DNA of 64,000 bases, from the NCBI GenBank assembly GCA_949825025.1, contig OX463781.1:32749221-32813220 (forward strand), in the 5' to 3' direction. The notes beneath the pieces were generated by a model that did not search any database, was not told the DNA's origin, and saw only the letters and a list, made by a program, of their open reading frames with translations. This document shows positions 59,801 through 64,000 of this stretch, in pieces. Position 1 is the stretch's first letter; each line of letters begins with the position of its first letter. The position numbers were made by a program, and so were the translations under genes. Source of the DNA: Siphlonurus alternatus (lineage: Eukaryota; Arthropoda; Insecta; Ephemeroptera; Siphlonuridae).

Positions 59801-61510
59801 ATTTTGGAATTGCTCTGATTGGCCAAAATAAAGTTGTTGATTTTTTTCTAATTGGCTGAAATTTTAATTGTTGGAACTTTCAAGTGATTTCATTGGTTAA
59901 GGAATATCCACTTTTAAACCAATCAGAGAGCTGCAATAAAAAAACACTTTTTGCCCATGATACAACTATAATAGATAGGTCCGTCAGCCCTACGAATTTG
60001 GACTGATCTGCGCATTTTGGCCAAAAACACCCAAGGTGACGTCACGTAGTGAGCTCAAAACAGCTGTTTTGCTGCACGAGGGGCCCCTACCGGAGCAGAA
60101 TTTTTGTTCAACATTAGCGAGAACGTTGCTTTTTATCTCATCTCAAATTTGATATTTATTTGCAATACTACAAGCCAAACCGGTTGCAGTAACGTATTAA
60201 AAGAATTTTTAAACACTGCAATTCGCAAGCAATCTGGGGTAGAAGTTCGTATCTTTGTTCATAAAGCATACAAAGTTGCTATTGGCTGTGCGCAGATTAG
60301 TCACCTAGCGTTTGCGCAGCTTTATTTGGATTCAAGCTTTTTTATCATGCACACTTCGCAGAGCCATGCGCAGTAGACTACTAACATTTAAAACTCGTTT
60401 CTGCGCAGCTTTTCTAAGCCGTGGCTATTAATTTACGGAAAACTCTATAATAGAGCAGAAAAAATTAAACGTATGCACCGTGCGCATGGGACGGCCCTGC
60501 TTTTTGCCCATAATTTAATTTTAAAAAAGACTTTTTGTAATATGAAAATTATTTAAAAAATCATAAATGGTAGAAAATATTGTTATAAATTGTTATATTT
60601 ATTTATTTCAAAAATATTAATTATTTATACAGGGACTAAGCGCAAAATTTCAACAATAGGAATTTGCAACTGAAAAATCAACAAACTCTGATCAGCCAAT
60701 GAGAAGCGTCCAACTTTCAATGCTTCAAAATCAATGTTTTCACTGATTGTGAGTGGATGTCTCCATCGTCTCAAAAATCGTTATTTTCGCCCTTGAAAAC
60801 CCCTAGGCGCATTTGGTTAAGAATGTAAATCCTCTGGAGCTCCAGAAAAAGTATCGAAAAAATCGATTTTAACATTGAGTTACGTATCCCCGACGGTGAA
60901 AATATCCACTTTTTCCGATGCGCTTATACCCGATAACAATAGAAGAATAACCCTGGTGGTCTATTATGCAAAACTAATGTACCAGCAAACTGGCACTAAC
61001 TGTACGACACGACACATATTAGGACTTAGGTCACTTAATTGGGACTGTTCATAAACCCTCTACTAAGTGTATGCATACAGTATCAAACGTGTTTGCATAT
61101 ATGCATATCATATGATTCATATGCACACATACATTCTACACTGGATCAACCGTAAATCCAAGTGCATATGCCTACAAAATGTATGATATAAGAAATGCTG
61201 TACAGAGAACCTACAGTATGAAACAGTACATGCATAATATTATATTATCATATGTATTGTATATATTAATTAATATGCATACTACAAATTTCAGAGTTTA
61301 GGGACAGTCCTAATAACTTGTGTCTCAACCTCAACTGTCTCAAGCCGCTCAAGCGTTAAAGCTAAAATCGGTCCCGTACGTTGTGACATGAGCCAAGTAA
61401 AACATAACGTAAGATCTGTTTTACGTATTTTACGACACTTATTCATACCTTCCTCTCTTTGGAATTTTCCCACGATTGTTTTTTATGAAATCATCAAGAC
61501 TTTGATCCAT
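53361..61510 (-). CDS. POLDIP3: POLDIP3/SKAR, RRM mRNA-export factor, eight exons, 470 aa
   Basis: POLDIP3 (SKAR, PDIP46) is a nuclear RNA-binding protein linked to the exon junction complex and TREX export, and in vertebrates to S6 kinase and DNA polymerase delta. Exons in order: 61449-61510, 58642-58945, 58003-58171, 56275-56426, 55277-55560, 54670-54835, 54153-54358 and 53361-53430 (TGA). All are GT-AG, all phases agree, and the product is 470 residues (human 421). The N-terminus MDQSLDDFIKNNRGK is a UAP56-binding-type motif. Exon 2 has the diagnostic Asp-Ala-Arg repeats (VIDARLKI, MVDARDQL, TDARDKL, VDARSKL). Exon 5 is Pro/Arg/Ala-rich. Exons 6-7 form the RRM (VKVLVSNLQASVTEEDIK, GTAEVVY, LDGQPMNVVLV). 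Exon 8 ends LGIIHKALFKN, matching the conserved C-terminal helix. Confidence 0.9.
54889..55218. repeat. Inverted repeat arm A in POLDIP3 intron 5
   Basis: About 330 bases that reappear as a near-identical reverse complement at 56888-57217. It holds no element ends of its own, so this is probably the source copy. Confidence 0.92.
56815..56851. repeat. Poly-T tract (poly-A on gene strand)
   Basis: About 37 T residues directly upstream of the composite insertion. Confidence 0.95.
56873..57536 (+). mobile_element. Composite retroposon: POLDIP3 intron copy joined to a SINE
   Basis: The whole block is flanked by the 13-bp repeat CACTTCAAAGTTA (56860-56872 and 57537-57549). It consists of GTTGGTTGGTTGCTC, then about 330 bases equal to the sense strand of POLDIP3 intron 5 (arm B, 56888-57217), then a tRNA-derived SINE in + orientation. 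One duplication around both parts implies a single insertion event. It lies in POLDIP3 intron 3, antisense to the gene. Confidence 0.82.
57218..57536 (+). mobile_element. tRNA-Glu-derived SINE
   Basis: The head contains A-box-like TGGTGTAGTGGTTAGTA and B-box GGTTCAAATCC. The anticodon arm folds as CTTGG/CCGAG around loop CTCTCGT, giving anticodon CTC (Glu). The body follows (GGGTGTGGCTGGCTACTAGA, GGAATGTTGTGCAAACAACA) and the tail is CCAACCAAC. A second, diverged copy lies at 38345-38607. Confidence 0.88.
59009..59678. mobile_element. TA-flanked foldback MITE in POLDIP3 intron 1
   Basis: Starts GACCACTTGCAAAACTATG after TA and ends with the complement CATAGTTTTGCAAGTGGTC before TA. The arms are about 300 bases (for example CAATTGGCTGATTTGGT and its partner), leaving a loop of about 60 bases. 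Its right end is where the next element inserted. Confidence 0.85.
59681..60955. mobile_element. Non-autonomous hAT-like element nested at the MITE end
   Basis: Ends CAGGGCTATTCT and AGAATAACCCTG, with the exact 8-bp duplication GTGGTCTA (59673-59680 and 60956-60963). Inside are several CTGATTGGC-type repeats near 59750-59830. No transposase frame. Confidence 0.88.
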
Positions 61511-62375
61511 TTCTTATCAGAATATTGGTGTAAATAAAATCGAAAAAATCACATCTAAGAAAATACCTTCGGATATCAACAATCGCCGTGATCGTGATAC
61601 CAACTGAAATGAGATAGTATCTGAAAACCTGAAATAGTCTTGAATACTTGTTAAAAATATTTTTTAAAGCTTTTATTGAATATTTTAAAACTAAATTTGG
61701 TTTTTAGAGTTTTACAAGCAAAGAAATTATTTTTAAAACAAATTTATAGAGGTTCGTCAAATTTTGAATATTGGTAGCTTCATTTTTAGGGGAGAAAGCG
61801 GATTTTAAGATTTTAATTTTAATTAAAGGGGAGGTCGGGGGGGAGGGAGGCGGGGGGGACATCTGGGCGGTAAACTCAAATCACCCGAATCACCAATCAA
61901 CTCATCAGCTGCTGCATGTGCTGCTGCAAAAAAGCTGTCTGACAAGCAAGAAGAGCTAGTTTGAAGCAGTCTGAAGGTCAATATTATAAAAAAATTACTA
62001 ATTGGATGTCTGGGTGTAACCCAAGAATCACGAGATCAGTTGGCTGGCTTATCTCATCGCAACTTCGTGGTTTAAGATAAAATTATCGAGGCTGCGTCGG
62101 GCTGCTGGATCTCCATAAACTACATACTGTACTGTACATTGCAGTGTATCATATGATACTTTACTGTTGGTAATTATTAATATTATTGAACATAATTATA
62201 TGCATACAGTACTATACATTTAATTATTCTATAAGTCATTATGCATATATATGTCTGTTCGTAAATTCACAATCAGAAAATATATATATAAATCAATTGT
62301 ATTACATAATAACCCTTTTATGTTCCCGGCCTAGCTGTACGTATGATCATACAGAAGGTCGGTCATGTAGATTTT
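61511..62375 (-). other. POLDIP3 5' flank
   Basis: Upstream of the predicted start. A G-rich segment at about 61830-61860 could belong to a promoter. The rest is AT-rich and unassigned. Confidence 0.4.
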
Positions 62376-62387
62376 TAGATTTAACGA

Positions 62388-62440
62388 TGTGCGGCAAATG
62401 TGGCTATAATATCCCACGGTGGCACGCAATGTAGCATATA
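62388..62440 (-). pseudogene. LINE 3'-terminal scrap
   Basis: GCGGCAAATGTGGCTA and CCACGGTGGC match the extreme 3' end of the minus-strand LINE near 26262-26290. Confidence 0.65.
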
Positions 62441-62529
62441 CTCAATGCAGTCCTAAAAACCCCTCGTAATTAACTCTCCATCATCTGATTATTATTTGAT
62501 TAATGAATCATGAAAGTATAAAAAGGGGG

Positions 62530-62770
62530 AGATATATTGGGAGATGAGGGCCAGGACCATGAGTGAAAGCTGGAGTATCATACCAGGGAAGCAACAGTGA
62601 TGATGTGGGAAAGTATTCCCTTTAATTATCATGCAGGGGAACTGCAAGAGAGAGAGAGCATCATGGAATCTGCTGGACGCTGCGGAGGTGTGGCAGAGTG
62701 GACAAGATGGGGAAGTTCAGAGAGATTGTGGCCCGCGTGGGGGCCACCAGACTGTCTAATTGACCAAAAC
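62530..62770 (+). pseudogene. LINE C-terminal scrap
   Basis: Broken frames resemble the C-terminal WKLEYQGSN / GKYSF / WNLL series, for example ACCAGGGAAGCAACAGTGAT and GTGGGAAAGTATTCCCTTTA. Opposite orientation to the scrap at 62388. Confidence 0.65.
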
Positions 62771-63500
62771 TGCTGCAGTGTATATAAACTTAAATTTATT
62801 ATTAATCGATTATTATGAATTTATGAACAGACCTACGACAGTACAGTATATAATAATAACAATATTTGAAAAATGTATATAATACTGTATGGCAAATGTG
62901 TGCCAGCAGGATGATGAGATTAGCAATTAGAAATATTTATTTGATCATTTGGCAGTATACATCAGTGATTAATTAAAATCACAACACAAACATAGATCTT
63001 TTAATATCAATAGAGACAATTAATTTTTTTACTCTAGCTGCTCTATGTAAGATACTCTGATATTCAACCAAAATTATGAGAATCTTAATTAATTAATTGC
63101 CACATTCCATTATTATTAATTAATATAATAATAATATTTTTATTTTGTTTTATTTTATTTATTCACATTAAATATCAGTTGATACATTGTGACTACAAAC
63201 TAAACATTAATTAATTTGAAATAGCTGTAAAAACAAAAAACAAAAAATAGTAATACAATCATAGAAAAACATCCAAAGTACCACAATTAAAATAACAATA
63301 TTCAATTATTGCAACATAGTATAATTATATATATACAAACAACTATTGACAATTTTCATTTTGCATATTAAGCTTAATGGAATAATATTTTATTTAATAA
63401 GACATAGGCAAACAGTTGTTTCTTAAAGTAAAGTGCGCGCTAGAAAAAAAAGTTGAGTTAGTACTTTCTAAAAATAGTTCAAGTAGTCCTCCATATCAAA
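62771..63500. other. AT-rich stretch, no gene seen
   Basis: Contains TAATTAAT-rich runs and no coding region or recognised repeat. Confidence 0.5.
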
Positions 63501-63501
63501 C

Positions 63502-64000
63502 CAAAATTAAAAAAATTCTATCTCAAATAGGTTTGCCAGAAAAAAATTCCAAAGTCAGAGTGAACGCGTCGCTTAACATGGGGCCTTACCTGACAAAAAC
63601 CCTTGAATATCTCGAAAAAAATACACTGTTAGGTGGTATGAAAAAAATATAGTGATGTTCTATGACCCAAGCTTTAACCAAAAACCGATTAAAAAAAATT
63701 TCTCTCGAATCCATTTTTCCGTAAAAACATCAAGAAAATCTACCATGTTAATTCCCATAAGATTTTTTATTATTTTTTTACGGAAAAATGGATTCAAGAG
63801 AAATTTTTTTTAATCGGTTTTTGGTTAAAGCTTGGGTCATAGAACATCACTATATTTTTTTCATACCACCTAACGGTGTATTTTTTTGAGATATTCCAGG
63901 GTTTTTGTCAGGTAAGGCCCCATGTTAAGCGACGCGTTCACTCTGACTTTGGAATTTTTTTCTGGCAAACCTATTTGAGATAGAATTTTTTTAATTTTGG
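63502..64000. mobile_element. Foldback element cut by the window end
   Basis: About 230-base arms meet near 63750. The left arm includes CCGATTAAAAAAAATTTCTC and ACGCGTCGCTTAACATGGGG, and the right arm carries their complements. The right end runs off the window and the left boundary is uncertain. Confidence 0.8.

Overview
This window looks like nuclear DNA of an invertebrate animal. It is AT-rich and packed with foldback repeats, and the genes are split into small exons by introns that carry most of the transposon load. I cannot name the species. Four host genes can be assembled exon by exon from reading-frame and splice-phase continuity. They are the 3' part of sedoheptulokinase (SHPK, + strand, 12-3139), a kinetochore Spc24 homologue (- strand, 8773-18609, 5 exons, 190 aa), a calpain-5/6-type gene (+ strand, 30271-46071, 11 exons, 695 aa) and a POLDIP3/SKAR mRNA-export factor (- strand, 53361-61510, 8 exons, 470 aa). 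They have unrelated jobs (pentose-phosphate metabolism, chromosome segregation, calpain family, mRNP export) and are probably just neighbours.

Layout. 1-3.5 kb: last four SHPK exons. 3.5-8.5 kb: non-coding, with TTAA-flanked foldback MITEs and a long TA microsatellite. 8.7-18.6 kb: Spc24; its third intron holds a 6.66-kb foldback element containing a 3.14-kb tandem duplication. 19-26 kb: LINE scraps, then a 5.9-kb DNA element with 126-bp terminal inverted repeats and an exact 8-bp target duplication. That element carries a C2H2 zinc-finger exon and is itself invaded by three other elements. 26.2-29.8 kb: damaged CR1/Jockey-like LINE on the - strand, split by a hAT-type MITE. 30.3-46 kb: calpain gene, with introns holding LINE scraps, several MITEs, a palindrome-rich foldback, a tRNA-derived SINE and a LINE with an intact endonuclease-reverse transcriptase frame. 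47-51.8 kb: two non-autonomous hAT elements with exact 8-bp duplications. 52.8-61.5 kb: POLDIP3, including a SINE/intron chimera flanked by a 13-bp duplication and a hAT element inside a TA-MITE. 62-64 kb: LINE scraps and a foldback cut by the window end.

Most notable: (1) the calpain appears catalytically dead, with Pro in place of the nucleophilic Cys and Gln in place of the catalytic His in an otherwise well-preserved calpain-5 architecture; (2) a composite retroposon in a POLDIP3 intron that looks like a template-switch product joining POLDIP3 pre-mRNA to a tRNA-Glu-derived SINE; (3) a tandemly duplicated 5' splice site and a frame-supported GC-AG intron in the calpain gene; (4) large nested or tandem foldback elements. 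All gene models are manual conceptual splicing without transcript evidence.
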